A stretch of 64,000 nucleotides of DNA from assembly GCA_037200525.1 (NCBI GenBank), contig JBBCGG010000001.1:2460501-2524500 (forward strand). The letters run 5' to 3'. A program made the translations under genes and the position numbers. Shown here piece after piece: positions 37,661-55,203 of this stretch; positions within the stretch are counted from its first letter, which is position 1; the number at the start of each line of letters is the position of its first letter. This DNA is from Methylocella sp. Lineage in GTDB: Bacteria; Pseudomonadota; Alphaproteobacteria; Rhizobiales; Beijerinckiaceae. The notes beneath the pieces were generated by a model. It had not been told where the DNA came from and ran no database searches. It saw only the letters and a list, made by a program, of their open reading frames with translations.

Positions 37661-38089
37661 ATGAACGACGTTGAAGCTTGCACGCAAACGTTAGACAATG
37701 CGGATGAAATTGTCGCTGGACTACGGACCGCTCTCTTCGGAAACCAAAACGCCGAGGCCCTGATAGAAATCGCAAGACAATTAGTCCTGATGAACGGCAA
37801 CCTTGAGGCCCTCACCCAGGCCGTCCGCAGCGTTCCCGATAGCCGATCAGTCTTCGGCGTGTCCAATTATCGCTCGATAGAGCTTCGGTATATCCGACGG
37901 AGTCCCCAGCCAACTCGAATCTGGAAAGTAGGCGCCGCAGCCATCCGTGACTTCCGGCGCAATAACCCCTCAACGCCGGCCGAACAGCTCCCGTTGGGGG
38001 GGCTACTGTTGCGCCTGATTCGACGGCCTCCCATCACGCTGCATACGCGGCTGCGAAACTTCGCCATGGCGCGAATGGATGTGACCTAA
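37661..38089 (+). CDS. hypothetical protein
   Basis: 142 residues from ATG 37661 with GGAGGAAGGG 8-16 bases upstream. MNDVEACTQTLDNADEIVAG, then a helical N-half with IEIARQLVLMNGNLEALTQA and a basic C-half (RYIRRSPQPTRIWKVGAAAI, LLRLIRRPPITLHTRLRNFA). No family recognised. Possibly in one transcript with the regulator upstream. The following 180 bases hold no gene. Confidence 0.5.
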   Translation: MNDVEACTQTLDNADEIVAGLRTALFGNQNAEALIEIARQLVLMNGNLEALTQAVRSVPDSRSVFGVSNYRSIELRYIRRSPQPTRIWKVGAAAIRDFRRNNPSTPAEQLPLGGLLLRLIRRPPITLHTRLRNFAMARMDVT

Positions 38090-38275
38090 TTCAGCCGTCA
38101 CCGCGCGATTCCGTCCGCTAGGGCGTCTTTCGCGGGCCCGGCTTCTTGCGGACGTTCCATAGTTCACCAGGGCGGCAGATTATCATCGAAATCGACCGGC
38201 CGCTGCCATGACTTGGTGCCGATTCCACCAGCATGATCTCGTCGCGGCAAATGGTGAGCGCCCAGTTGGCGCGAT

Positions 38276-38750
38276 CTATCCTCTGCGCATGGTAATGGCG
38301 ACGTCTGCGACTTCTGTGGCGCCGGTCGGTCTAATCGAGACCGATTATTGCCTGTCGCCATGGAAATGCACCTGTATCCCTGCGGAAAAACCGGCTCCGT
38401 CGACCCTTGCTTGAATTTCCGCGTTTGATGCGCGGCCTGTGATATTGCCCGTCACGTGTCGGGTCGCCTCTCCCCAAGTGCCGGAAATCGCGCCGCTGTT
38501 GAATATCACGTTGCTACTGATTTCTAATCTGTAGCTGTCGCTTGCGCAGCGGAGACTCTGATTGAGCGCCTTTCCCATATCGTTGATCGCATACTCCGCT
38601 TTGCAATGGATGCGCTCGCTGGAGCCGTTCGACATGGTGATGGTGCCGGCTCCGCTCCAATAGCCCGACAAACCGTCGAAAGGCCCGCTGGACGCACTCA
38701 GCGAAAGACCTGGCGTCGCCGCGACGCAAAGCACGAGCGTAGCCGCGCTA
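38276..38750 (-). pseudogene. small secreted protein, split by IS866 copy C and with an in-frame stop
   Basis: Body reads SAATLVLCVAATPGLSLSAS (signal peptide remains), GPFDGLSGYWSGAGTITMSN, GSSERIHCKAEYAINDMGKA, WGEATRHVTGNITGRASNAE, then GFSAGIQVHFHGDRQ and a TAA at 38345-38347. Beyond the stop the same frame continues SVSIRPTGATEVADVAITMR then RG stop at 38276. I recall this as a common, unnamed Rhizobiales secreted family that normally runs through that region. The stop lies in a tandem AATAAT, so a 3-bp duplication explains it. The original start (MTRS) is at 39628, on the far side of IS866 copy C, overlapping the glgX-malQ stop as ATGA. Confidence 0.75.
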
Positions 38751-39615
38751 GGCCGTGGTGACGAATTCGGCGTTTGGGGGATTCTCGCGAGGATCTTTCC
38801 ATGATTCAAGGCTGATTTTTGGAGATCAGCCTTGATGATTCGGGATGTCGATGCGCTGCGAGACGATCAATGGGAGCGGCTTTGTGATCTTGTGCCAGGC
38901 GGAAGAGCCGGCCAGCGCGGGCCGCGCTGCGACAATCGACGCTTCGTCGACGCGCTGTTATGGATGGCCCGCTCGGGCGGCCGCTGGCGCGATCTGCCCG
39001 AACGCTTCGGCGACCATCAGGCGGTGAAACGCCGCTACTATCGCTGGATCGAGCGCGGCGCCTTGGACGGATTTCTTGAGGCATTCACCGCCGAGGCCGA
39101 TCTCGAATGGCTGATGATCGACTCAACAATCGTGCGCGCCCATCAGCACGCGGCCGGCGCAAGGATCGCCAAAGGGGGGCGGATGCCCAAGGCCTGGGCC
39201 GCTCTCGCGGTGGTTTGAGCACCAAAATCCACGCCGCGACAGACGCACTCGGCAACCCCGTTCGGCTCCTTCTCGGACCTGGGCAGCGCAACGACATCAC
39301 AAAAGCGCACGCCCTGATCGAAGGCTTTGCGGCCGATGCGATCATCGCCGATAAAGGTTATGACGCCAATCACTTGCGCAAGGCTGTTCTTATGCGTGAG
39401 GCTGAGCCGGTGATCCCATCAAAATCCAATCGCCGCGCGCCGCTCCCCTACGACAAGGCGCTCTACAAGGAGCGCAATCTCGTCGAGCGTTTCTTCAATA
39501 AATGAAGCAGTTCCGGCGCGTCGCAACCCGATACGACAAGCTCCTCGCAAACTACCGAGGCTTCGTATTGCTCGCCGCTATTGCTATCATGCTCAGGTAA
39601 TTCGTCACTACTGCC
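38751..39615 (+). mobile_element. IS5-family 866-bp insertion sequence, copy C (865 bp)
   Basis: Opposite orientation to copies A and B. TA at 38749-38750 and 39616-39617. Inserted between codons 4 and 5 of the small secreted protein gene. One base shorter than the others. Confidence 0.92.
38835..39600 (+). pseudogene. IS5-family transposase, copy C, frameshifted
   Basis: OrfA from 38835 to 39218 is intact, but OrfB stops at 39505 after VERFFNK: a C present in copies A and B (AATAAACTGAAG) is missing here. The last ~32 residues are lost, including the region after the catalytic Glu. Copy C can probably not make its own transposase but could be moved by A or B. Confidence 0.85.
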
Positions 39616-39624
39616 TAGATCGAG

Positions 39625-47006
<7,382 letters not shown>

Positions 47007-47010
<4 letters not shown>

Positions 47011-48263
47011 CCAAGTTGGTCGATCATGGCTTGAGTGATCAGGCAAATGCCTTGCTCGGTGCGGCGGAATCGATGCGCGTCGACGATTGGATCTTCGCCG
47101 ACGACGAGGCCGCTGGGAATTTTTACGCCCCGGTCAATAACCACATTTGAAAGCCGAGTCGACCGCGCGATCTCGACATAGGGCAGGATTACGGCATTCT
47201 CGATATCGCAATAGGAATTGACGCGCACTCCGGTGAACAGCAGCGAGCGCGTCACTTTCGCGCCGGAGATGATGCAGCCGCCCGAGACGAGAGAGGAGAC
47301 CGCCATGCCGCGCCGTCCATCTTCATCGTGCACGAATTTCGCCGGCGGAGTGACCGCGCTGTCGGTCCAAATCGGCCATTCCTTGTCGAACAGGTTGAGA
47401 CTGGGAACAACGTCCGTCAGATCGATATTGGCCTCCCAATAGGCGTCGACGGTGCCGACGTCGCGCCAATAAGCGGCCTCGCCCGCGTCCGACGATCGCA
47501 CGCAGGAAACTGAGAAATGATGAGCGATCGCTTTGCCGTGCTTGACGAGATAAGGGATGATGTCCTTGCCGAAATCGCGGCTGGACTTTGGGTCATTGGC
47601 GTCGCGCTCGAGCTGATCGAACAGAAAGTTCGTCTCGAAGACGTAAATCCCCATCGAGACGAGCGCCTTGTCTGGCTTTCCCGGCATGGCGGGAGGATCG
47701 GCAGGCTTTTCGATGAAGCTGATGACCTTATTATCCGCGTCGACATGCATAACCCCAAAACTGCTCGCCTCCAAGCGGGGCGCCTCGAGACAACCGATGG
47801 TTACATCGGCTCCGGAATCGGCATGCTGCTGCAGCATGATCTCATAGTCCATTTTGTAGATATGGTCGCCTGCCAGGATGACCATATATTTTGGCGCGCG
47901 ATCGCGGATGATGTCGATGTTCTGAAACACGGCGTCGGCGGTGCCGGCGTACCATTGATCTTCAGAGACGCGCTGGCTCGCCGGCATGATGTCGAAGCTT
48001 TCGTTGCTGCTCTGGCGAAAGAAATTCCAGCCTCGCGTCAAATGTCCGATTAGGCTATGCGCCTTATATTGAGTTGCGACGCCGATGCGGCGAATGCCGG
48101 AATTCAGCGCATTTGAAAGCGCGAAATCGATGATGCGCATCTTGCCGCCAAAATATACCGCGGGCTTCGCGCGGCGATCCGTCAATTCCAGCAGGCGGCT
48201 GCCGCGGCCTCCCGCCAGAATGAAGGCCATGGCCTGACGTCCGATCGGGGCGCTCAATCTCAT
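47007..48263 (-). CDS. glgC: glucose-1-phosphate adenylyltransferase
   Basis: 418 residues. N-terminal nucleotidyltransferase with [20 protein letters not shown] and [20 protein letters not shown], substrate loop [12 protein letters not shown] and [14 protein letters not shown]-terminal left-handed beta-helix ([40 protein letters not shown]). Makes ADP-glucose, the committed and allosterically controlled step of glycogen synthesis. 71 bases lie between the glgB stop and its start, the largest gap of the operon; an internal promoter could be there. Confidence 0.95.
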
Positions 48264-48334
48264 ATGGCTGTTTCCCTCGGTTCCGCGGTCCGATGTCTGG
48301 TGGCTCTATTTGTCCTTGGCGCCTCGCTTCGTCG

Positions 48335-50557
48335 TCAGCGCTCCGCAGCCAGAAAATAGAGCGTGGCGAGCGGCGGCAGAGTCAATTGCGCTGACGCCGG
48401 TTGCCCATGCAATGGCGCATCGCTCGCAATTACCTCGCCGAAATTGCCCATGCCCGAGCCGCCATAGACTTCGGCGTCCGTGTTGAGCATTTCGCGCCAG
48501 ACTCCCGCGCGAGGCAGGCCAACCGTATAAGCGCGGCGCGGCTCCGGCGTGAAATTGGTCACCATCACGATCGGCGGATCCTCTGCGTCGCCAAAACGCG
48601 CCCAGGCGATCACTGACTGGTCGTGATCATCCGCGACGAGCCAGCCAAAACCTGCAGGATCGTTATCGCGGAGATGCAGCGCAGGGTATTTCTTGTGCAG
48701 CCTGTTCAAATCGCGAACCAGCGTCTGCACGCCTTTGTGCGCGGGGGCGCTCAGGAGCTCCCAGTCAAGCTGCGTCGCCTCGCTCCACTCGCGCCGCTGG
48801 GCGAACTCCTGGCCCATGAACAGCAATTTCTTGCCTGGATGAGCCCACATATAGGCGTAATAAGCCCGAAGGTTCGCGAACATCCGCCAATCATCGCCGG
48901 GCATTCTCGAGAGCAGGGATCCTTTGCCGTGCACGACTTCATCGTGGCTCAACGGCAGAACGAAGTTTTCCGAAAAAGCATAGAGAAGGCTGAAGGTCAG
49001 CTCGTTGTGATGCCAGCGCCGGTGCACCGGATCGAGCTTCATATATCTCAAGGTGTCGTGCATGAAGCCCATATTCCACTTGAACCCAAATCCGAGCCCG
49101 CCCGCGCTCGTCGGCGCCGTGACGCCGGCCCAGGCAGTTGACTCCTCCGCGAACGTCACAGCTCCGGGTTGGGTTGCATAGACGAGTTCGTTGACCTTTC
49201 TGAGAAACGCCGCCGCGTCGCGATTATCATTGCTTCCGTCAGGGTTCGGCGCCCATTCCCCCGCCTTGCGCGAATAATCGAGGTAGAGCATCGAGGCCAC
49301 CGCATCGACGCGGAGGCCATCGACATGATAGCGGTCGAGCCAGAACAGCGCATTGGCCGCCAGCATCGCCGCTACTTCACGTCGCCCGAAATCATAAATG
49401 GCGGTGTTCCAGTCGGGGTGAAACCCCCGGCGCGGATCGGCGTGTTCGTACAAAGGCCGCCCGTCGAAAAGCGCCAATCCGTGGACGTCGGTTGGAAAAT
49501 GCGCCGGAACCCAGTCGAGGATCACGCTCAGCCCCGCAGCGTGGGCCTTGTCGATGAAACGCGCAAAGCCGGCGGGATCGCCGAACCGCCGCGTCGGCGC
49601 GAAAAGTCCGATCGGCTGATAGCCCCAGGATGCGTCCAGCGGGTGTTCGGAAATAGGCATAAGCTCAAGATGAGTGAAGCCCAGATCGACGGCATAGGGG
49701 ATCAGCTGATCGGCGAGTTCGTCATAGGTGAGGAAACGCCCACCTTCGCCTCGCCGCCATGAGCCAAGATGAACCTCAAAGATCGTCATTGGCTCGCGCC
49801 AGGGCTCGCCCTTTTGGCGCCGGGCGAGAAAATCCGCATCGGTCCAAACGAAGTCGTCGACGCTCGCCACGATTGAGGCGGTTGAGGGTCGCAATTCCCC
49901 CGCGAAGGCAAGAGGATCGGCCTTCAGCGGCAGCAGCCTGCCATCGCTCGAAATAATCTCATATTTATAGACGGTCGCCTTGGCGACGCCGGGCGCGAAG
50001 ATCTCCCACAACCCCGAGTCGATGCGCTTGCGCATCTGATGCAAGCGGCCGTCCCAGGCGTTGAAGTCGCCGACGACGGACACCCGCAGCGCGTGCGGCG
50101 CCCAGACGGCGAAATGGACTCCGTCAATTCCTTCAAATCGCATCGGATGCGCGCCGAGCCGCTGATAGAGCTGTCGGTGCGTGCCTTCCACCAGAAGATA
50201 ATCGTCAATCGGGCCAAGCACAGGGCCTAGCGCGTAGGGGTCGATGAACTCCCAGGCTCCGCCCCGATTGGCCGCCTTCAGGCGATAGCGGAAGCGAGTT
50301 TTGCGTTCCGGAGCCAAGCCTTCGAAAAACCCGCCGCCGCGCGGGGCGAGCGGGATCTCAACTCCTCCATCGTCCGGCGCGGTGCTTACACTTTCGGCGT
50401 GCGGCGCGAAGGCCCGAATCGCCAGCCCCTCTGGCGTTTGGTGCTGGCCGAGGACGGCGAAAGGGTCGGAGTGGCGCGCGGCGAGAATGGACGCCACGAC
50501 GGCGTCAGACACCCGCCACGGCCGGTTGGTCTCTTCGATTTCAGCAGAGAGCGCCAT
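48335..50557 (-). CDS. glgB: 1,4-alpha-glucan branching enzyme
   Basis: 740 residues from ATG 50557, one base after the glgP stop. N-terminal N1 and CBM48 modules (ARHSDPFAVLGQHQTPEG, VHFAVWAPHALRVSVVGDFN), GH13 core with DGLRVDAVASMLYLDYSRKA (nucleophile Asp), TFAEESTAW (Glu), LSHDEVVHGKGSLL, and a C-terminal all-beta domain. Introduces alpha-1,6 branches in glycogen. Long N-terminal module is typical of the ~730-residue class. Confidence 0.95.
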   Translation of the reverse strand: MALSAEIEETNRPWRVSDAVVASILAARHSDPFAVLGQHQTPEGLAIRAFAPHAESVSTAPDDGGVEIPLAPRGGGFFEGLAPERKTRFRYRLKAANRGGAWEFIDPYALGPVLGPIDDYLLVEGTHRQLYQRLGAHPMRFEGIDGVHFAVWAPHALRVSVVGDFNAWDGRLHQMRKRIDSGLWEIFAPGVAKATVYKYEIISSDGRLLPLKADPLAFAGELRPSTASIVASVDDFVWTDADFLARRQKGEPWREPMTIFEVHLGSWRRGEGGRFLTYDELADQLIPYAVDLGFTHLELMPISEHPLDASWGYQPIGLFAPTRRFGDPAGFARFIDKAHAAGLSVILDWVPAHFPTDVHGLALFDGRPLYEHADPRRGFHPDWNTAIYDFGRREVAAMLAANALFWLDRYHVDGLRVDAVASMLYLDYSRKAGEWAPNPDGSNDNRDAAAFLRKVNELVYATQPGAVTFAEESTAWAGVTAPTSAGGLGFGFKWNMGFMHDTLRYMKLDPVHRRWHHNELTFSLLYAFSENFVLPLSHDEVVHGKGSLLSRMPGDDWRMFANLRAYYAYMWAHPGKKLLFMGQEFAQRREWSEATQLDWELLSAPAHKGVQTLVRDLNRLHKKYPALHLRDNDPAGFGWLVADDHDQSVIAWARFGDAEDPPIVMVTNFTPEPRRAYTVGLPRAGVWREMLNTDAEVYGGSGMGNFGEVIASDAPLHGQPASAQLTLPPLATLYFLAAER

Positions 50558-50558
50558 T

Positions 50559-53069
50559 TCATCCTCGCCCAGGCGGCGTCGCCGGAACGTTCCAGATTTC
50601 CTGCGCGTATTCGGCAATCGTCCGGTCGGACGAGAACCAGCCCATATGCGCCGTGTTGAGAATGGCGGAGCGACACCAGGAGCGCTTGTCGCGCCAGCGT
50701 CTGAACACGGCGCGCTGGGTATCGAAATAGCTTTCGAAATCTGCGGTCACCAGGAAATAATCATGGTGCGTTAGGGCGTCGACAAGGCCCCGGTAACGCT
50801 GCGGCTCCTCTGGCGAGAATACGCCCGAAGCGATGGCTTCCAGCGCTTCGCCGAGTTTGGTCGAGCGCGCGATCGCTTCTCTTCCATCGATTCCGGCGCG
50901 GCGCTTTGCTTCAACCTCATCGGCGGTGAGCCCAAAAATGAAAATATTGTCCGCTCCGACTTTTTCCAGAATCTCGACATTGGCGCCATCGAGCGTCCCG
51001 ATGGTGAGCGCGCCGTTCAAGGCCAATTTCATATTGCCTGTGCCGGAGGCTTCCATGCCGGCCGTCGAGATTTGTTCGGACAGATCGGCGGCGGGAATGA
51101 TTTTCTCGGCGAGGCTGACATTGTAGTTCGGCAGGAATGCAACCTTCAAAAGCCCTCGCACCGTCGGATCGCAATTGACAATCTTGGCGACGTCATTGGC
51201 GAGCTGAATGGTCAATTTCGCCGTCGCATAGCTCGCTGCGGCTTTGCCGGCGAAAATCTTGACTCGCGGAATCCAGTCTCGCGTCGGTTGCGCGCGGATC
51301 TCGTCGTAGATCGCGATCGTCTCCAGAATGTTGAGGATCTGGCGCTTGTATTCGTGGATGCGCTTGATTTGGACGTCCAACAACGCGTCGGGATTGAGCT
51401 TGATCCCAAGTCTTTCCAGCACGAGCCGCGTCAACGCCACCTTGTTGGCGCGCTTGATGGCCCTGTAACGGTCTTGAAAGGCGGGATCGTCAGCGACAGC
51501 GGCGACTTTTTCCAGCACCATTGCGTCGTCGAGGAGCCTGTCGCCGGTGATTTCGGTCAGGAGAGCGGTGAGATCCGGGTTCGACTCTTGCAGCCAGCGC
51601 CGGAGCGTAATGCCATTGGTCTTGTTTGTGATCTTGCCCGGAAGTACGGCGTCGAGGTCGCGGAACACCGTCGTCTTCATCAAATTCGAATGAAGTTTTG
51701 AGACCCCGTTGACCTTATGCGACCCCACATAAGCGAGATGCCCCATGCGGACGCGGCGGCCATGAGCTTCGTCGATCAGCGAGATCGCGGACAACAGCTC
51801 GCCGCCAACGTTAGATCTTTTGCGCGTCTCTTCGAGATGGAGGGCGTTGATGAGATAGATGATCTGCATATGGCGCGGCAGCACCCGCTCCATCAGCGGC
51901 ACGGGCCAAGTCTCCAGCGCCTCGGGCAGCAGCGTATGATTGGTGTAGCTGAACGTCGCCTGGGTGATCTTCCAGGCGTCGGCCCAGCCAACGCCGTTGA
52001 TGTCGACGAGGATGCGCATCAATTCGGCGATGGCGATCGCGGGATGAGTGTCGTTCAGCTGTATGGCGACCTTGTTGGCGAGAATGTTGATGTCGCCATG
52101 CAGGCGCAAATGGCGCCCGACAAGATCTTGCAACGAGGCTGAGGCGAAGAAAAACTCCTGTTTTAGCCGGAGCTCTTCGCCGGCGGGCGTCGCGTCGCTG
52201 GGGTAGAGCACTTTGGAGATCGACTCAGCGCGCACTTGATCCATCAAGGCGCCGACATGATCGCCGCTGTTGAATTTGTCGAGACGCAACGGATCTGGCG
52301 CGCGCGCGGACCATAGCCGAAGCGTGTTGATATGAGCGCCGCGCCAGCCGGTGATCGGGGTATCATAGGCCAGCGCCTCGACCGTCTCGCCCGGATGCCA
52401 GATTTGCTTGACCTCGCCGTCCGGCAGCGGTTCCGCTTCGATGCGGCCGCCAAAACCAATGTCGTAAACAATTTCGGGACGCTGAAACTCCCATGGATTG
52501 CCGAACGACAGCCATTCCTCGGGATATTCGAGCTGTCGCCCATCCTTGATCCGCTGGCGGAACAGGCCGTGATCATAGCGGATGCCATAGCCATAGGCGG
52601 CGATCGAAAGCGTCGCCATGCTCTCCATGAAACAGGCCGCGAGCCGACCAAGGCCGCCATTGCCGAGCGCGGCGTCGGGTTCGACCTCGCGCAATTGGTC
52701 AAGATCGACGCCGAGTTCGGCGAGGGCGGCGCGCGTTGGCTCGATCATCTCCATGTTGGTTAGCGAGTCGATCAGCAGACGGCCGATCAGGAACTCAAGA
52801 CTGAGATAATAGACCCGCTTGCGGCCCGTTCGCTTGGTTTCCTCGATAGAGTACAGCCAGCTTTCGACAACCCTGTCGCGCACGGTGAGAGCGGTGGCGA
52901 TGAACCAGTCGCGAGAGCTGGCCGAAGCGACGTTCTTGCCGACCGAATATCTGAGCTTGTCGAGGATTGCGTCGCGGATCGCCGCAACGTCATTGTCTTG
53001 GCGTAAAGGGGCGGGCGGGGTCAGAGGGGCATACTTTACTGCCGGCGGAGTATCGGTTTCCAGCTCCAT
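50559..53069 (-). CDS. glgP: glycogen phosphorylase
   Basis: 836 residues, first gene of the operon. Dimerisation and substrate segments YYLSLEFLIGRLLIDSLTN and LGNGGLGRLAACFMESMATL; pyridoxal-phosphate lysine in EASGTGNMKLALNGALTIGT. Releases glucose 1-phosphate from glycogen ends, so the operon encodes both synthesis and breakdown. The start ATG 53069 and the ~200 bases upstream (to the DUF1488 gene, same strand) are the likely place for the promoter, though no box pair stands out. Confidence 0.95.
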   Translation of the reverse strand: MELETDTPPAVKYAPLTPPAPLRQDNDVAAIRDAILDKLRYSVGKNVASASSRDWFIATALTVRDRVVESWLYSIEETKRTGRKRVYYLSLEFLIGRLLIDSLTNMEMIEPTRAALAELGVDLDQLREVEPDAALGNGGLGRLAACFMESMATLSIAAYGYGIRYDHGLFRQRIKDGRQLEYPEEWLSFGNPWEFQRPEIVYDIGFGGRIEAEPLPDGEVKQIWHPGETVEALAYDTPITGWRGAHINTLRLWSARAPDPLRLDKFNSGDHVGALMDQVRAESISKVLYPSDATPAGEELRLKQEFFFASASLQDLVGRHLRLHGDINILANKVAIQLNDTHPAIAIAELMRILVDINGVGWADAWKITQATFSYTNHTLLPEALETWPVPLMERVLPRHMQIIYLINALHLEETRKRSNVGGELLSAISLIDEAHGRRVRMGHLAYVGSHKVNGVSKLHSNLMKTTVFRDLDAVLPGKITNKTNGITLRRWLQESNPDLTALLTEITGDRLLDDAMVLEKVAAVADDPAFQDRYRAIKRANKVALTRLVLERLGIKLNPDALLDVQIKRIHEYKRQILNILETIAIYDEIRAQPTRDWIPRVKIFAGKAAASYATAKLTIQLANDVAKIVNCDPTVRGLLKVAFLPNYNVSLAEKIIPAADLSEQISTAGMEASGTGNMKLALNGALTIGTLDGANVEILEKVGADNIFIFGLTADEVEAKRRAGIDGREAIARSTKLGEALEAIASGVFSPEEPQRYRGLVDALTHHDYFLVTADFESYFDTQRAVFRRWRDKRSWCRSAILNTAHMGWFSSDRTIAEYAQEIWNVPATPPGRG

Positions 53070-53273
53070 CGCGACGGCGCTCCCTTATATGCGGGCCTAG
53101 AGGCCAAGCCCCCTCACGGAGCAAAGCGCGGGCCAAACCTTAACTTGCGCAGCCCTTGGACCGCGGTCCGACCCAAATGGTCACTTTACCGTATGGAAAT
53201 GACCCTACAAGCTGTTGCGCGAAATGCAGTGGATGGAAGACGGTCTCAAGCGCCAAACTTTTCCGCGAAAGGT

Positions 53274-53585
53274 TCAGACTCTGCGGCCGCGCAGCCTGCC
53301 GTTTCCCGAGCGCGCGGGTTTGGCGAAGTCAGCCGCCGAAAGCCGCTGGAAATTATTTTTATCGCGCGCATAGGCCGCAGTGGCCGCTTCCTGGATGCGA
53401 ACGAGGTTCACGTCGAAGATATGCAACAACGAGGCTTCGTCCTGATCCGCAAAGGGACTGATTTCGTGCAGGGCTTCCTGGTCCAGCTGGAACGACACCT
53501 CGAACGCAGCGTCATGCCCCCAGAAGCATACGCAATGTTGTACAGGATTATAATTTCGGCTTGGGTTTGGAAAATGCAGAGCCAT
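53274..53585 (-). CDS. DUF1488 family protein
   Basis: 103 residues from ATG 53585 (ATG 53597 also possible). FPNPSRNYNPVQHCVCFWGH DAAFEVSF..., DEASLLHIFDVNLVRIQEAA and a C-terminal SAADF is the DUF1488 pattern of small proteins in Alpha- and Betaproteobacteria. Role unknown. 204 bases upstream of glgP on the same strand. Confidence 0.75.
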   Translation of the reverse strand: MALHFPNPSRNYNPVQHCVCFWGHDAAFEVSFQLDQEALHEISPFADQDEASLLHIFDVNLVRIQEAATAAYARDKNNFQRLSAADFAKPARSGNGRLRGRRV

Positions 53586-54084
53586 TAGTCGTTCCATATG
53601 CTGCGCGGATGAACCATCGCAAAGAAATCCACCGGCCCGGCGGCCAGCCACTTGTAACACGAAGACGCCTAGAAGAAGAGCGTTCTGATCGAAGGTTTGC
53701 TGCATCAGGCGCGTTCCGAATAAACCGGAGCGCGCGCCCTAAGCCAATGCGAGCGGCATGTTGATCAAATCAGGAGCGCCCTTCTCATTATAGATAAGAT
53801 CGCGACCGATCAATATTAGCGCAGACAGCGAAATAAATCGCTTATTACGGTGTATGCCGCGAAAAGCCATAAGTTCGGCCTAGTTTCAGCCGCATCTTTT
53901 CTCGCCCAACGTCCTGCGATCGCGCCAGGTTAGACCCGATGGAGTCGTGAGTCGGAGCAACGAGTAAAAGCGCGGATTGTTTCAACAAGCTGGCGCATCT
54001 GCTTTATATATCCGACTTACAGCATTGATATTATCTAAAAACTCTGCGAATTTCCGCAAATTCTACTCGAGGGAAAGAAAACTT
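53586..54084. other. intergenic region, no gene supported
   Basis: About 500 bases. AT-richer than its surroundings between 53780 and 54080. It should hold the promoter of the DUF992 gene; no clear box pair could be picked. Confidence 0.45.
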
Positions 54085-54570
54085 ATGATTGCATCTCTTA
54101 CGCGGTCTCGGCTCGCCATCGGTTCGATCATGCTCGCGCTTTGCTGCGGATCGGCTACCGCCCAGACCTATGCCAAAGTCGGCGTCCTGTCCTGCGACGT
54201 CTCCGCCGGGGTGGGCATGATTCTCATGCAAAAACAGAGCTTGAACTGCGTCTTCCAGAGCGACAATAGCGGACCTCCGGATGCTTACGTCGGCGCGATT
54301 ACCGAATACGGCGTGGCTCTCGGCGAGGTTGGCGCCGGCCATCTCATTTGGGGCGTTCTCACCACCGTCGGCGGCGTTCCGCACGGCGCTCTTGCCGGAT
54401 CTTACACAGGGATCGGAGTGGAGGCGTCCGCTGGGGCCGGCCTTGGCGCGAATGCGCTGATCGGCGGTTCGGAGCGCGCATTCTCGTTGCAACCGATCTC
54501 CGTTGAAAGTCAGGTCGGCGTCAATGTGGCCGCCGGCATTACGGCCATCACTCTCACCCCTGCGCATTAA
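54085..54570 (+). CDS. DUF992 domain-containing secreted protein
   Basis: 161 residues from ATG 54085 behind GAGGGAAAG. Signal peptide MIASLTRSRLAIGSIMLALC CGSATAQ with cleavage after AQ. The body KVGVLSCDVSAGVGMILMQK, CVFQSDNSGPPDAYVGAITE, GAGHLIWGVLTTVGG is the DUF992 family, found widely in Hyphomicrobiales; its function is unknown. A terminator-like hairpin follows at 54591. Confidence 0.9.
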   Translation: MIASLTRSRLAIGSIMLALCCGSATAQTYAKVGVLSCDVSAGVGMILMQKQSLNCVFQSDNSGPPDAYVGAITEYGVALGEVGAGHLIWGVLTTVGGVPHGALAGSYTGIGVEASAGAGLGANALIGGSERAFSLQPISVESQVGVNVAAGITAITLTPAH

Positions 54571-54590
54571 CGCGCGGCTCCGCTTCGCAC

Positions 54591-54624
54591 ATGGCGTCGG
54601 CCCCGACATGGAGGCCGACGCCAT
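54591..54624 (+). terminator. bidirectional terminator-like hairpin
   Basis: Perfect 12-bp arms ATGGCGTCGGCC (54591-54602) and GGCCGACGCCAT (54613-54624), 10-base loop, followed by TTGTAA. Lies between convergent genes (DUF992 and the outer-membrane gene). Confidence 0.6.
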
Positions 54625-54670
54625 TTGTAAGCACATGGCGCTGTCCGACGCGCGTCCGTCGCGCAGAAAC

Positions 54671-55203
54671 CTAGAGCCGGAAACTCAGCGATGCGAAGAG
54701 CGAATCGCCGCGCACGCGATTTTCGACGGCGAATTCATGGAACCAGCGAGCGCTGAGGGTGAGTTCTTGGGCCCCGGCCTTGAACGTGTAGGAGCCAACG
54801 GGACCGATCGCCGCCACGCGGCCTTTAAAGGGGCCAAACCTGGCTCCTGACCCGGTATCGTCGGTTACCTGCTGATAAAAATAGCCGCCGACGCCGGCCG
54901 CGAGGCCAAACGGCAAGTGCTCATTGAGCGCCCACTCGAAATGCAGCTCGTCGCCGGTCTGATAGTCCGTGGCGGTATTCATCAAATTGAATGTCATGCC
55001 GAGCGCCGCGGAGACCTCGATGCCGGTCTGCGGGCTGAGGTACGTATAGCCGCCCTTGATGTCTATGCCGGGCCGGTTCATTCCCATTTCGGCGATGCGG
55101 CTTGGGCTATAATCGCCTGTCGGGGCGAAGCCGGTCAAAGTAAAATTCCAGTGGTTGTTGCCGGCATTCCAACCGATAAAGGCGCTGTAAGCAGTATCGC
55201 CTA
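54671..55203 (-). pseudogene. outer-membrane transporter (phenol-degradation MetA-like), C-terminal part
   Basis: Open to the IS edge: GDTAYSAFIGWNAGNNHWNF, TLTGFAPTGDYSPSRIAEMG, DIKGGYTYLSPQTGIEVSAA, ELHFEWALNEHLPFGLAAGV GGYFYQQ..., ending WFHEFAVENRVRGDSLFASL with a C-terminal Phe-containing beta strand. This is the beta-barrel family annotated as SphA/MetA-pathway transporters. Removing IS833 copy 3 and one TA joins it to the codons SVTSL on the far side. Confidence 0.82.

Noticed and set aside
38090-38275. Small open frames after the hypothetical gene at 37661
   Set aside because: Short, no ribosome sites, unlike any protein I know. Treated as non-coding, part of it being the former tail of the secreted protein gene.
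53145-53588. 147-codon plus-strand frame opposite DUF1488
   Set aside because: The minus-strand frame has the family pattern; this frame is its shadow.
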